64,000 nucleotides of DNA from Fistulifera solaris (lineage: Eukaryota > Bacillariophyta > Bacillariophyceae > Naviculales > Stauroneidaceae), in assembly GCA_030295235.1 (NCBI GenBank), contig AP026162.1, positions 1,674,001 through 1,738,000 of the forward strand. The letters run 5' to 3'. Positions 34,216 to 45,091 of the stretch are shown piece after piece; positions within the stretch are counted from its first letter, which is position 1, and each line of letters starts with the position of its first letter. The position numbers and the translations under genes are program-made. The notes under the pieces are model-generated. The model had not been told where the DNA came from. It saw nothing but the letters and a program-made list of their open reading frames with translations, and made no database searches.

Positions 34216-34551
34216 GCTTTTACGTATTGAATGAACGTTTCAGGTAAAAGTCGAAAGGAACGTCGCTGTATGGCTTCAATTGCGTTCATTCGGAACTCGG
34301 AACTGCGCTCGAAGACAAAAACTTCGTGTACGTTGTAATAAGGTTACGCGAGTTGGCTTGCGTGGAAGAACCATAAATCAACTCTATAGACTATAGTCGT
34401 ATGCAACGGATACAAAGTAGTATGAGTAAACTGTAGCGCGCAGGCGATCCGGCACCCGTTGAAAGTCACTTTTGTTTTTGCACCGCACACCGCCTTTTTT
34501 CTCTCTTACAATAACCGTATGTGCCATTGCAAACTCCGTAACGATAACAAC

Positions 34552-35831
34552 ATGCCTGAAGAATCGTCATCTTTGCCCTTTGCGTCTTATCACAGAGCCT
34601 CTCAAGTGGGAGCAGGATCGTACGGAAGCGTTTTGACAGTCTACAATGACGAAGGAGAACAATTTGCACTCAAGTTATTCTTCAAAGGCGACAATGACGA
34701 TGATGACGACGACGATGAAAGCGCGGTTCCTCTGGAATTAGGTACACTAAGAGAAATATCTTGCTTACGATTTCTTCGCGGACAAACAGAAGCATCACAT
34801 CATCCTCATATCATTCGTTTGGTGGATATTCAACCCGAGTGGTCGGAAGAGGAAGGAGGCGCGGGTACATCGGGATGTCTCGGCATGGCCATGCCGTGGT
34901 ACCCCTGTTCGCTCGCGAAAGCGATTGAGCAGAAAAAATTTCAGAACGACAAGCGCGTCAAAGTTCAAATAGCACACGATCTGTTGGCGGCAGTGGATTT
35001 CTTGCACAAAAATGGAATCATGCATCGTGACATTAAAAGCGACAATATTCTTCTGCAACAGGATGAAAATTCGTGGCGTGCGGTTCTCACCGATTTCAGT
35101 CTCGCCAAGGCATTTGTTAACGGAAAGGACAATTACGCGGGTCATACTGGAGAAGTCGGTACGTTAGTGTACTCAGCTCCTGAAATTCTGAATGATGAAG
35201 AGTACGATGCTTCGGTCGATTTGTGGAGCGTTGGCGTCGTCTTGATTGAACTATTGAAGCAGGAAACTATACCCGGACTCAAAGCAAAGCAGATTGTACC
35301 CCATATTCAAGCAATATTGAAAGGATTGTCTGATCAGCCGTTTCCTGATTTGATACGAAGCTTACTTAAGATGGATCCAGCCGAGCGGCTTACTGCGAAC
35401 GAGGCCTTACAGCACGAACTCTTTTCCAAGTTTCAGCTGGATGTTCCCAATTCTTCGAAATTGAATGTGAAAGATGTCTTACCATACGAATATACGAGCG
35501 ATTTATCCAAAAAGGCGAGGGAGAAACGTCTGGCCTTGATCAAAAAGGCGTGCGCGTATTTGGAATCCGAGTCACCCCTTACCGCAAAAGCGGCTTTGAA
35601 TACAGCACGCAACTCGATCAACTGGATGACAATGTGAACGAATCGCAAAGTTTACTAGACTGTGTTGTACTCGCGCATCGCTTCTTCGAGGTCGAACATC
35701 CTGATCTTGATGCGCTCGACGAGGAAGAAAAGGGTATCTTTGCCGAATGGTCGCTGTCAGAATACGTGGAAAATGAATCCACTTTGTTCATGCTGCTGGA
35801 TTATTGCTTGTATCCACGGTTCTACGTCTAG
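34552..35831 (+). CDS. CDK-like (CMGC) protein kinase with DFS instead of DFG
   Basis: Ser/Thr kinase. Start chosen at 34552 (MPEESSSLPFASYH), just before the domain; an ATG at 34519 is also in frame. Kinase landmarks: GAGSYGSV loop, FALKLFF lysine, HRDIKSDNILL catalytic loop, TDFSLAK in place of the usual DFG, EVGTLVYSAPEI activation segment, VDLWSVGVVLIELL. The helix PLELGTLREISCLRFLRG resembles the PSTAIRE region of CDKs. An acidic run of seven Asp precedes it. Frame break at the A4 run 35586-35589; one more A continues into a ~90-residue helical tail (LLDCVVLAHRFFEVEHPDLD). DFG-to-DFS occurs in some active kinases, so activity is open. It shares a ~340-bp divergent promoter with the ROCO gene. 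Confidence 0.82.
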
Positions 35832-36623
35832 AATAAATAGATCGATACTAGCAATAAACAATATCTAATGTTACATAAGGTGTTGTTTGTCAGTCGAATT
35901 GGTCGCAAAACGGAACACTAACGGGTGTGCTTGCGATCCGTCGACGAAAAGTCGAAACGAGAAATAAAAATGCTTTAAACCATAACCTGAAAAAACCGGG
36001 ACGATCACGTTAGAATTATTCGGTTGTGACAAAAGCAACCGATTGAGTAATCATGTTTTCGGGTACAGAATCAGGTCGCGTAGTATCGACACATTAGAAA
36101 TCCTCCGTCAGCAATTGGACATCATGATCTCGTCATCTTCTTTCTCTAGAGTATGAGCGGTGGTGCAAACGATAATAAACTCACATGACAAACGTAGTCG
36201 AGTCCTCATTATTCACGGACAGTGAATTAGATTCTGGCAGAAAAGCTAAACAGAAAAGACATGAGAAGTTGTTATACAGACGTCAAGGTCATCAATGTTT
36301 GGGAGTAGTAGAATCAGATAAACCCCTTCGTGTCTCAACACAATTTTCAGACAGCTCCAATAGTTAAAAGTGGTTTCATCATTTTCGTGGACTCAGGTGT
36401 GGTTTGCAGTCGAAGCAGAACTTACCATACATTGAGTTAATAGTAATAAGCGACTTAAGCGCACTCCCCCGAACCAATTGAAATCCATCATTGCGCACAT
36501 GGAATGCGATAATCAATAAAGTTCATAAACCGTAGTAATTTGAGCTTCCTTTTTGTAATCATCGGATGCGATCGTTGGGAAATTGGAACGAGGACAACAA
36601 ATTCATCTTACCTTCGTCTGTAA
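35832..36623. other. Intergenic region between convergent genes
   Basis: About 790 bp between the kinase and ALG9, which converge. AT-rich, short frames only, no RNA gene or repeat recognised. Confidence 0.45.
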
Positions 36624-38245
36624 TCACAAATTCGAGGGATCGGTTATCCCTCCTTTCACGCGCCACAACGAGTACTCCAGGTACGAAACTCTCCCATCCA
36701 GCATCGCTTGTTCATGTAGAAAAGGCAAATAAAGAGTTCGGTGCAGTGTACTTGTCCTGTCGGCGTCTAAAAAAGGAAAAGTTTGAATCAACTCGACGTT
36801 GAGCGAAGAAACACACTCACTACCACCAAGATCGACAATCCAGTCACAATCACTTGGATCAACGTAGCGCTCCGTTTGTTCTAAGTTGCGATCATTGAAA
36901 GGCTGCAGCTGTTGTATATTTTCTGGTCGAGATCCTTTGAAAGGTTGCGGCAATTGACCTCTGAATGATGACGGCAAGAAACGCAACTCTCCGTTTAAGA
37001 AGAACGACCCGGGAAAGCGATACCATTCCCCACATGTGCAAATCACTTCCCGAGGTTGATCCGGGGCCAAAGCATAAAGTAGAAGGGGCGCCCCGTAGTA
37101 CTTGCTCAAAGCAACTGTGCGACTGACTGAAACCAGAGCGGAAGTCGTCCATACAATAGCGTGAAGACCCGTTCGCAGTCTCTTGATCAATGGTAGGCAT
37201 TTCTGAATATTATCCAAAACGATATCCACCGTAACGATGGCGCCAATGATGAGTAGGGGGTAAATGGGAAACAGAAATCGCTCTTCCTTGTGCGGTCGAG
37301 GAAAGGTGATAGCCAACCAAAGCACGAGCGGCGATAAAACGCCAAGCATCGTATATCGTCTGCACATGATACAGAGCGGTAAAGCCATCATCCCCAACGG
37401 AGCTACAATATTCAGATTTAGTAACAGATTCTTGACGTAATAAGAGACCGGCTCAACGCCATACAGCTCATCACCACCGCCAGCTGCATTGTATGTGAAG
37501 ATGTTGAGGGTCGGTGAAACCCATTTCCCATAATATGAATGATCGATCACCATGGTGGTCCCTTGCACGATAATTGTACAAAGGAAAGTCCATCCGATGG
37601 TTGCAACAAGCTTCCCAGCTCGCCAATCATTCCAAAGGATGCTAATTCCCGTGGGAAGCAACATGACTACACCAAATGGCCAGCCGACCATTAACGTCGC
37701 CGTGACCGCCACCAAAACAAAGGAGTAATGTCGGTTTTCCAAGAACAAAGCAGTTGCTAACATCCACGCCATCATCCAGGTCGAAGACGGCAAAAGGCTG
37801 CGGCCGAATGGTTGACACCGGTACTGAGTAGCAGGACGAACGCCACCCAATGAGTATTCGCAAGGTGGCCAGAAAGAGCCCATAGAATGTACAACTCACA
37901 AATAGCTGTACTTGCTCCTAGAAAACTTCGAAGAAGCAAAAATACAGCTAGTTTCTCATGGGGCACAACGTGATCGACTAAGAAAGGAGCCCATCGAAGG
38001 GCCACGGGTGTCACTATTTGTGCCACCAATTTGAGCGGGAGCAAGTATGCATACGTCCGAAGCGCATACTGATGCGCATATTCCCATGTTTGCATGCCAT
38101 ATCCGTAAAGAATGAAATGAAGCGGCTCCCAGTAGTTATAAACTTCATCGCAATCTGTGATGGGTAAGCGATTGGCCCAATAGATACGCCAGCCCACGTA
38201 TACTGGAGCTATCGCACAAAGCCAAGTTGTCTCCGTCCTACTCAT
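36624..38245 (-). CDS. ALG9: Alpha-1,2-mannosyltransferase ALG9 (dolichol-linked oligosaccharide synthesis)
   Basis: ER membrane enzyme that adds mannose from Dol-P-Man to the lumenal N-glycan precursor (GT22 family). Start MSRTETTWLCAIAPVYVG. The N-terminal lumenal loop has the catalytic acidic pair in ITDCDEVYNYWEPLHF, then YGMQTWEYAHQYALRTYAYL. Later landmarks: IDHSYYGKWVSPTLNI, the lumenal HKEERFLFPIYPLL typical of GT22, CGEWYRFPGSFFL and PSSFRGQLPQPF. About 10 hydrophobic segments. The A4 run at 37792-37795 (plus strand) is one base short; adding it joins STGVNHSAAAF to LPSSTWMMAWML as in other ALG9 proteins. About 540 residues, no intron. Assignment is very secure. Confidence 0.95.
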
Positions 38246-38479
38246 CTTTTCTCCGACCGTCTATAAGATAATCGAGATGCCATGAAGTCTAAAAGCTAGC
38301 AAAGGAGAGACAATGATGACATCGTCGCCCCCAACGTCGAATCATATTCGTACCTGGTAAAGTATCGCGTCGCGTTAACGATGATTTATTTGCTTGCTGC
38401 AAACATGCGGTTTAAAATCTATCAAGCATCGGCTGCCGATTGCCAGACGACACGGTACACGTTCTACGTGATATTGCGA

Positions 38480-39240
38480 ACCAGAAATTCTGTGTACATT
38501 CCAGAAATTCTGGAATCGGCGATTCGCGTCAAACAGATGTCTTGTGAGCGATCCAGACATCCTGGTATCGGTGATTTGGTTCATACAGAAATTCTCCAAA
38601 GCTTCCAAAACTTCTGGAATCGGTGTTTGTAATCATCAAACAAATTTGTGGACATTTCAGAAATTCTGGAATTTCGCTGTGCACATTTCTGGTATCGGTG
38701 ATTTGGTTCATATAGAAATTCTCCAAAGCTTCCAGAACTTCTAGAATCGGTGTTTGTAATCATCAAGCAAATTTGTGGACATTCCAGAAATTCTGGAATT
38801 TCGGTGTGCTGAGATTCAGGATTCAGACAGAATTTCTGTGTACATTCCAGAAATTCTGTAATCGGCGATTCGCGTCAAACAGAACTTTTGTGAGCGATCC
38901 AGACATTTCTGGTATCGGTGATTTGGTTCATATAGAAATTCTCCAAAGCTTCCAGAATTTCTGGAATCGGTGTTTGTGGTCATCAAGCAAATTTGTGGAC
39001 ATTCCAGAAATTCTGGAATTTCGGTGTCTTTATTCAAACAGAAATTCTGTGTAAAGTCCAGAAATTCTGGAATTGGTTCAAACAGAGATATTTGGTGCAT
39101 GTTCCAGAAATTCTTGAAATAGCGTTTGCGTCACACAGAGTTTCTGTGCCTATTCCAGAATTTTTGGAATCAGCTGCGTTTGGCGTCACACAGAGATTCT
39201 GTGCCATTTTCAGAAATTCTTGAATGAATACTCCGTAGAA
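38480..39240. repeat. Complex repeat built on the palindrome ATTCCAGAAATTCTGGAAT
   Basis: The perfect palindrome, or one- to three-base variants, occurs more than ten times (for example 38498, 38781, 39001 and about 39056). These sit in larger units: GGTATCGGTGATTTGGTTCA recurs near 38565, 38692 and 38911, and CAAATTTGTGGACATT near 38641, 38768 and 38988. The array lies in the ~1-kb gap between divergent ALG9 and TBC genes. Its core contains TTCnnGAA pairs, as in heat-shock elements, but with one-base spacing. Confidence 0.88.
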
Positions 39241-39278
39241 GGTTTTGCGTCACGCAGAGACTTCGTGACTAAGGACGG

Positions 39279-40805
39279 ATGAAAGTCTTACCGGGACACG
39301 GTCGTTGTACGCAAAGTCACGTAGAACATGTACGGGGACTTTTCCATCTGCCGCAAAATAGACTGCGTTGCAATGCAAAAACAAAGCGGATACCATTTGC
39401 ACCTCCTTTTTCGATCGAAATTGACGATAAAGACCCAGTGTACACAAAAGGAATGGCAACGCAACGCAAAAGTCTTCCCGGTTTTTTGCGTCGCAGTTTG
39501 CGTCGGAATTACGAAGAAGACGACGAGCAAGATGTCGATGATTTGCAAGACAGCACGTCACACCGGAGCCAGGACGACGAGCCTATCGAAATCGCACCAA
39601 TATGCAATAGTAATGGAAAAGAATTAAACGGAGCCACTTTGATGCAAAATGAGGAACAAAAGGATTTAGCAAGAGACACCTCGGAAAGATCTATTTCATC
39701 TCACGGCGGTGCCCCAGTTGCGGATGAATTATCGCCGCACCGAACGAACTCTATACGCAAATCATCCAGCCCTGCTTCAGAAGAACCTTCTCATCAACCG
39801 AAAACATACAAAGAAATGCAATACGAGCGGACGTTAGACGCACCAGTCGTCAATCTAACGGATCTTCGCAAGTTGACGTGGAACGGCATACCGTTTCAAC
39901 ATCGCGCTACTTCCTGGAAACTGCTGTTGGGATATTTGCCCACCAATGCCGCTCGACGCGAACAGACGCTGCGAAGGAGACGGAACGAATACCGGGATGC
40001 GATAGCGCAGCACTACGATATTGACGATGATTCTAGAACCTTGCAAGAGCAAGAAACACTGCGTCAGGTATTGGTCGATGTTCCGCGCACAGCACCATCT
40101 GTGCCTTTATTTCGCAATGAACGCATCAAACGTATTCTGAATCGACTCTTGTACGTATGGGCTATGCGTCATCCTGCAAGTAGCTATGTTCAAGGCATCA
40201 ATGACCTTGCTACACCGCTTTTAGCGGTTTTCTTGGCAGATTATTTTGACGAGACTGTTGACGTTCTGGACGGAGAAGTCATGAATCAACTTTCGGATGA
40301 GCAGCTGGATGAACTAGAAGCTGATATCTACTGGTGTTTGACCAATCTTCTTTCCAGTATACAAGACCATTACACTTCCGACCAACCTGGCGTTCAAAGG
40401 ATGGTTGCCCGTTTGGAGGAACTGGTGAATCGTATCGACGCTGACCTTTGTCGACACCTTCGAGACACGGGCATTGAATTTCTTCAGTTTTCTTTTAAAT
40501 GGATGAATTGTCTCTTACTAAGAGAGTTTCCGTTAAAATGTGTTTTCCGACTCTGGGATACTTACCTCAGTGAGAAAGCTGGTTTTGAAGATTTTCATGT
40601 CTATGTTTGTGCGGCATTTCTTTGTCAGTTTAGCGGTCAGCTACAACAAATGTCATTTGACGAACTGTTTGGATTCATGCAGGATATCCCGACAACTGAC
40701 TGGACCGACACGGAAATTGAAATTCTTTTGAGTCAAGCGTTTGTATTGACATCTTTATTCGGAGGAAGTGACGCTCATTTGACTAGCGGACAACCAGCTA
40801 GGTAA
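39279..40805 (+). CDS. TBC-domain Rab GTPase-activating protein (TBC1D22-like)
   Basis: Accelerates GTP hydrolysis on a Rab protein in membrane traffic. The ATG at 39279 opens a 508-residue frame; the ATG at 39453 (MATQRKSLPGFLRRS) is an equally plausible start because the preceding residues are of mixed quality. After a disordered, charged region the TBC domain begins near residue 190: LRKLTWNGIPFQHRATSWKL. The arginine finger lies in VLVDVPRTAP and the glutamine finger in SSYVQGINDLATPL, so both catalytic fingers are present. LRDTGIEFLQFSFKWMNCLL and FRLWDTYLSEKAGFEDFHVY follow. The DVPRT wording and the acidic inserts match the TBC1D22 group. No indel and no intron. Confidence 0.92.
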   Translation: MKVLPGHGRCTQSHVEHVRGLFHLPQNRLRCNAKTKRIPFAPPFSIEIDDKDPVYTKGMATQRKSLPGFLRRSLRRNYEEDDEQDVDDLQDSTSHRSQDDEPIEIAPICNSNGKELNGATLMQNEEQKDLARDTSERSISSHGGAPVADELSPHRTNSIRKSSSPASEEPSHQPKTYKEMQYERTLDAPVVNLTDLRKLTWNGIPFQHRATSWKLLLGYLPTNAARREQTLRRRRNEYRDAIAQHYDIDDDSRTLQEQETLRQVLVDVPRTAPSVPLFRNERIKRILNRLLYVWAMRHPASSYVQGINDLATPLLAVFLADYFDETVDVLDGEVMNQLSDEQLDELEADIYWCLTNLLSSIQDHYTSDQPGVQRMVARLEELVNRIDADLCRHLRDTGIEFLQFSFKWMNCLLLREFPLKCVFRLWDTYLSEKAGFEDFHVYVCAAFLCQFSGQLQQMSFDELFGFMQDIPTTDWTDTEIEILLSQAFVLTSLFGGSDAHLTSGQPAR

Positions 40806-40905
40806 TTTCTTTAACAATGACGGAAAAGTATAAGTCTCTGGTTTAGTGTAACATTACAATACTTGAAATTGCGCGGAAGTAACGGTTTTAAGTGAAGGCT
40901 ATGCA

Positions 40906-42436
40906 CTATATTATCGTTGTATCGTTCCTAGTCGCTTTGTCCTCTTCACCGGCATCATCCGAACCGCCAAATGTTATTTGCGAAATACCCATCAACGACA
41001 CTGTTTGTCGTCGATAAGCCTGTACCCTGGGATGATGCAAATCTTGTGACGATTCGGAAACATCCCCTTGACTTACCGCTAGAAGGCTGGTGCCCTCATG
41101 CGCCTCTACTCCGCTTCCGTCATTGGTGCTTTGCTGTTCATGTTTTAAACGCAAAAGAACAAATCCAACGAGTAAAACCACCGATAGAAAGCCCGCGAAC
41201 GATGCCAGCGGAGTAAATGCACGCTTATCACTACTTTGAGCGACTTCTTCCGGTGTTCGCAACGCGAACGCAGCCAGTAAACCTGGCGCGACGAAGCCTG
41301 CTACACTAGCCGACATGGACATGGTCGCTTGCATAGTGCCTTGCTGATTTTTGAGGGTAGGATACTTCGCAACACTCTTTGTAAAAATGGACCGCGTCGG
41401 CGCACCGAGAAAAGGAAACGAGCCGGCTGCGACGAAAAAGGTGTCACAAACGCGAGTGGCGTGACTCCTTCCTTCCAAAGGAGATAAAGCGCTCCGTAAC
41501 CAACCGACGACACGAACCAGCCGATCTCGAGCAGATAGAAATCGGAAACCCCGCCGAACTCAATTTAAAAGTCAACGCAATGACAGCCAACATGAGAAAG
41601 GCGTTCACACCGAACACGGTCGAGATCTGTACAGGGTCCCAGTCTAAAATGTCCTTCGCAGCGGGCGCCAAACCCGTTTCGACCAATTGAAAGTTTGCAT
41701 TCAAGACGAAAATACCCATAATCGGAAGTGTGATATCGGGAGCCAACACCTCTTTCCAAAATTGTGATGATTGATGATTCAAATGTGCCGGGTTTTCCTC
41801 AGGTTTGGTCTCAATCGGAGGTTCCTCGAGCATAAAGTAAATGACGAGAAACGACAGAAAGTTGGAAGCCAAAAGAAAAAGACCCACCGAGTTCAAAGGA
41901 TCCACATGAAAAGACCCAATCTTCGTATCGATTCCTGATAAGAAGATATTCAATGCTGGCGCTATTCCCATTCCCATAATTCGCACCATGCTGAGGAGGG
42001 CATTCAACTTTGTGATGTGCTGCTGAGGTATCATTTGCGCGACGTATGTGAAACCCAAAGTGGCATTCGCGGCCCCCATACCTCCAAACAGGCGCCCCAG
42101 GAATAAAATGGCGACCGCCAAGTAGCCTCGGTAAATGCTCGCTCCAAAATACAGTAAGCCACCGATCATGGCCGCACCTAATGAAGTGAGGTACGGTGCT
42201 CGAAAAGTCGATGACTGATCCACCCAATACCCGAGCACTGGCTTGAATAGAAAGGACGCAAAACTGAAAGCCGAAAGAACGGCACCGTATTGTTCCAATG
42301 TGCCTCCCACAGACCGGACGTAAAAGACCACCGAGGGAGCGACGACCATGAAGGAAATGGCGTCCACAAAGCCGACAAAGGCTTGGGGCAGGAGAAGTAG
42401 GTAATACTGTCGCATCGATGACTCTTTGGACACCAT
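40906..42436 (-). CDS. Major facilitator superfamily transporter
   Basis: Twelve-helix carrier; substrate unknown. I start it at ATG 42436 (MVSKESSMRQYYLLLLP). First-half motifs: FVGFVDAISFMVVAPSVVFY, LFKPVLGYWVDQSS (loop 2-3, the MFS motif A position) and GRLFGGMGAANATLGFTYVA. A central hydrophilic loop (PPIETKPEENPAHLN) separates the halves. Two frame breaks: AA at 41572-41573 and A5 at 41435-41439 (plus strand), each one base short; repaired, the second half reads LLEIGWFVSSVGYGALYLLW and AGSFPFLGAPTRSIF. The C-terminal tail is acidic and Ser-rich. The overall wording suggests the MFSD8/CLN7-like or multidrug-type branch, but this is only a guess. Confidence 0.8.
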
Positions 42437-42840
42437 CTTTGCCAACAAGCTGCGATGTATGAACGCACGAAAGTCGTTTTTGTGCTTATTTAATTGTTAA
42501 TCTTCCGATTGACGACCTAAATGCCTTTCGCGACGACGACAGAAGGTAATTTGTGGTTTGCACGGAGAAATTTGAGATGTTCTTCGAACGTGCGTCGCAC
42601 CTCTTTCTGAGTCGTACTATGGACGTCTATAGTAAAGAAGCGTTTTCAGGTGAAGAGGCTGCAAAATGACGGACGACGCTAATAATTGTCCGTTATCTCG
42701 GTCCCTAAGAATACCGAATGATAGGAAGATCTGCTGGCTTCGTTGCGCATCCGCAGCAGCACCATGATCGACCTCCAAAACGGAGACTTTTGCAAAGCAA
42801 TAAAGCGTATACTCGCAATTTACACTTTATAAAATCAACA
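42437..42840. other. Divergent promoter of the MFS and POMP genes
   Basis: About 400 bp with no gene of its own. The open frame of POMP extends upstream to 42718, but those residues are not conserved. Confidence 0.45.
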
Positions 42841-43236
42841 ATGGACTCCAATCCGTCTATTCCTGTACTAGAGAAACCCATCTCGATGATGGAAGTGGGT
42901 CCGAACGGCAACAACTTGGCCTCACAAGCCATGGCTCGTCATCCGGTCGAAGACTTGCAAAAGAATATTGGAATTGCCAAATTCAATGATTTATCCTTTG
43001 TTCGAAATGTCTACGGTTCCGGATTAGCCATGCGTTTGGCGACGGAGCAGAAATTTGCCGCACAAGAACGGAGTCGCAACCCCTTTCGTTCGCAGGGACT
43101 GTTGTATGGAGAAATTGTTACGGGGCACGATACCAAGTTTGATATGGCAGATTTCCTTCCTCGAGCGGAATACCGAGCCGATTTGAAGCAAGATATGAAT
43201 TTGCATGTTGCTATGGAGCGTCAGTTGGGATTGTAG
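42841..43236 (+). CDS. Proteasome maturation protein (POMP/UMP1)
   Basis: Chaperone for 20S proteasome assembly that is degraded by the finished proteasome. ATG at 42841 (MDSNPSIPVLEKPIS), 131 residues, close to the family length of about 140. The UMP1 pattern is visible: ARHPVEDLQKN, then FVRNVYGSGLAMRLATEQKF, where animals have an R-N-x-x-G block, then GLLYGEIVTGHDTKFDMADF in place of the SLDVLRGNDETIGFEDIL block, and the end AMERQLGL, similar to the usual LGL terminus. No intron and no indel. The upstream ATG at 42718 would add 41 basic, low-quality residues and is less likely. Confidence 0.85.
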   Translation: MDSNPSIPVLEKPISMMEVGPNGNNLASQAMARHPVEDLQKNIGIAKFNDLSFVRNVYGSGLAMRLATEQKFAAQERSRNPFRSQGLLYGEIVTGHDTKFDMADFLPRAEYRADLKQDMNLHVAMERQLGL

Positions 43237-43504
43237 TCTCGCTGTAGCGTTTCATCGAAATAGAATACGGCTTGCCAATTCAGGAACTCTTCGTTATCGT
43301 TTGCGCTTCCATTTTTACGAACATTACGCGCCTCCCTCTTGTTTGATTCTTTACAAGTAATGATTCATTAGTATTGTGGTTTATCCGCAAGTTTACCGCG
43401 TCGCTCGTTGATGTTCTGTTACGAAAAGATGATGTGTGCTTTCAACCTTTTGCTACATTAAATTTATCGTGCAATTGTAGTAGACTTAGCTAGACACTAC
43501 AAAG

Positions 43505-45091
43505 TCACCTTGATTTTCTTTCTTGATCTGGTACAACAGAAGCCGTCTTTAACGATGAGAGAGCTTCCGCAGCGGCTTCGATGGTTTCGTCCGTCTTGCA
43601 AAACGCGATTCGTACAAATTCATCCGATTTACCGGCTTCCGAGCTCTCTAATGAAAAGAAGGGACTTGCTGGAATGCACAACAGTCCTCTTTCTTCCGCT
43701 AACCACTGACAGAGCGCCCAGTCTTGCCTCGCGACTCCACCCGGCGCGGCATCGTTCTTCACTAAAATGCGGGACGCGGGAATTTGATCACGAATTTCTT
43801 TTCCGATCCGAGCAAAGATAAAGAAACCACCACCAGGCGTTCGATCATAGTCCGGGACCGCAAAACCGGCAGCCTTCAATGCCGTGGCCAGTTGATCGCG
43901 TTTCTTGGTATACTTGGCGCGAAGATAGTCGTAGTATGATTCATGACCCAAATACGGTTCATCGGCGCGAGGAAGTGCGCGCGCCAGCCCTTCCTGCACC
44001 ACAGTGGATGCACAGAATTGCACGTAAGGTAACAACTGATGAATGGGCGCCATGAGCCGTTGCGGTCCGATGCACCAGCCAATCTGCCACCCCGTCGCCG
44101 AGAACGTCTTTCCCGCCGACGATATTGTGATCGTTCGATCCCACATTCCCGGTAACGAAGCGAAGTGAACATGACCTCGACAAAACAGTGACTCTTCAGC
44201 AGCGCGCTCTTTCGGCGGTGAGTGAACAATATACTTGTACACTTCGTCGGAAAGAACCACACAATCGGGATTGGCCAGTTCGAGAGCTTCGGCGATGTAT
44301 TCCATCTCGTCGCGGGTGAAGATCTTTCCTGTGGGGTTGTGGGGCGAATTCAAGATGATGGCCCTCGTTTTGGTGCTTATGAACTGCTTCAAAGTCTCGG
44401 GATCGAGCACCCACTCGCCACCCGAGATCGCATTTTCATCTTCATTGTATGGTACAAATCGCAGTGGAACAAAGACTGGGTTACCACCCGCCAATTTAAT
44501 CTGATTCACATATAAATCAAAGAACGGCTCAAACACAATAACATCGTCTCCCGGTTTGACCAATGTTTGAAGGCAGAGATACAGAGCTTGGCTAGCACCC
44601 ACCGTGACGGAAATTTCTGTCATCGGATCAATGTCTCGACCCAGATGAGCTCGATAACGTCGCGCCAACTGCTGGACCAGATTCGGATGACCGGCCGTTC
44701 GTGTATACTGATGCGGATACGACGCCGAGTCCAACGCGGCCTCTACCAAACTGTCGACCGCAAACTTCGGTGGCAGCCAGTCCGGAAAGCCTTGGCCTAA
44801 ATTTACTACTTCATTTTGTTGCGACAGCCGAGAGAATTCGGTCCACACCGTTGGCTTTGCCGCTGTTCCTAATCTGAGAATTGCTTCTCCGTGTCCTCCG
44901 CTGAGTAAATTTCCGGAACTATCGAACGAGTTTTGTGGAGTTTGCGAGCCTTGATCGGACACGCGTTCGCGGAGAGCAGTTGAAGTTCTTTCTATTCGGA
45001 CATGACTACTTAAGGGAAAGCCCCAAGTCGATACAGAAAACATCGTTGCGACCGATAGCGCAGCTGATAAGATGTGGGAATTGAACTTCAT
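43505..45091 (-). CDS. Class I/II aminotransferase, kynurenine aminotransferase-like, with N-terminal targeting signal
   Basis: PLP enzyme of the KAT/CCBL (glutamine transaminase K) group that transfers amino groups from kynurenine, glutamine or aromatic amino acids. ATG at 45091 (MKFNSHILSAALSVATMFSV); the open frame upstream has no support. 528 residues. A signal peptide ends in STWGFPLSSHV, with an aromatic residue at the cleavage region, so secretory or plastid entry is likely. Catalytic core: VVNLGQGFPDWLPPKF, VGASQALYLCLQTLV, NSPHNPTGKIFTRDEM, SDEVYKYI, the Schiff-base lysine in SSAGKTFSATGWQIGW, and a late Arg in FVRIAFCK. The enzyme is complete, without indels or introns. Substrate cannot be read from the sequence. 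Confidence 0.88.
   Translation of the reverse strand: MKFNSHILSAALSVATMFSVSTWGFPLSSHVRIERTSTALRERVSDQGSQTPQNSFDSSGNLLSGGHGEAILRLGTAAKPTVWTEFSRLSQQNEVVNLGQGFPDWLPPKFAVDSLVEAALDSASYPHQYTRTAGHPNLVQQLARRYRAHLGRDIDPMTEISVTVGASQALYLCLQTLVKPGDDVIVFEPFFDLYVNQIKLAGGNPVFVPLRFVPYNEDENAISGGEWVLDPETLKQFISTKTRAIILNSPHNPTGKIFTRDEMEYIAEALELANPDCVVLSDEVYKYIVHSPPKERAAEESLFCRGHVHFASLPGMWDRTITISSAGKTFSATGWQIGWCIGPQRLMAPIHQLLPYVQFCASTVVQEGLARALPRADEPYLGHESYYDYLRAKYTKKRDQLATALKAAGFAVPDYDRTPGGGFFIFARIGKEIRDQIPASRILVKNDAAPGGVARQDWALCQWLAEERGLLCIPASPFFSLESSEAGKSDEFVRIAFCKTDETIEAAAEALSSLKTASVVPDQERKSR

Noticed and set aside
38499-39018. Classical heat-shock elements
   Set aside because: The TTCnnGAA units are separated by one base rather than the two needed for canonical alternating HSE repeats, so only a resemblance is reported.
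38381-39223. Ile/Phe/Leu-rich open frames on both strands
   Set aside because: They arise from the palindromic repeat array; the same residues repeat with the DNA unit.
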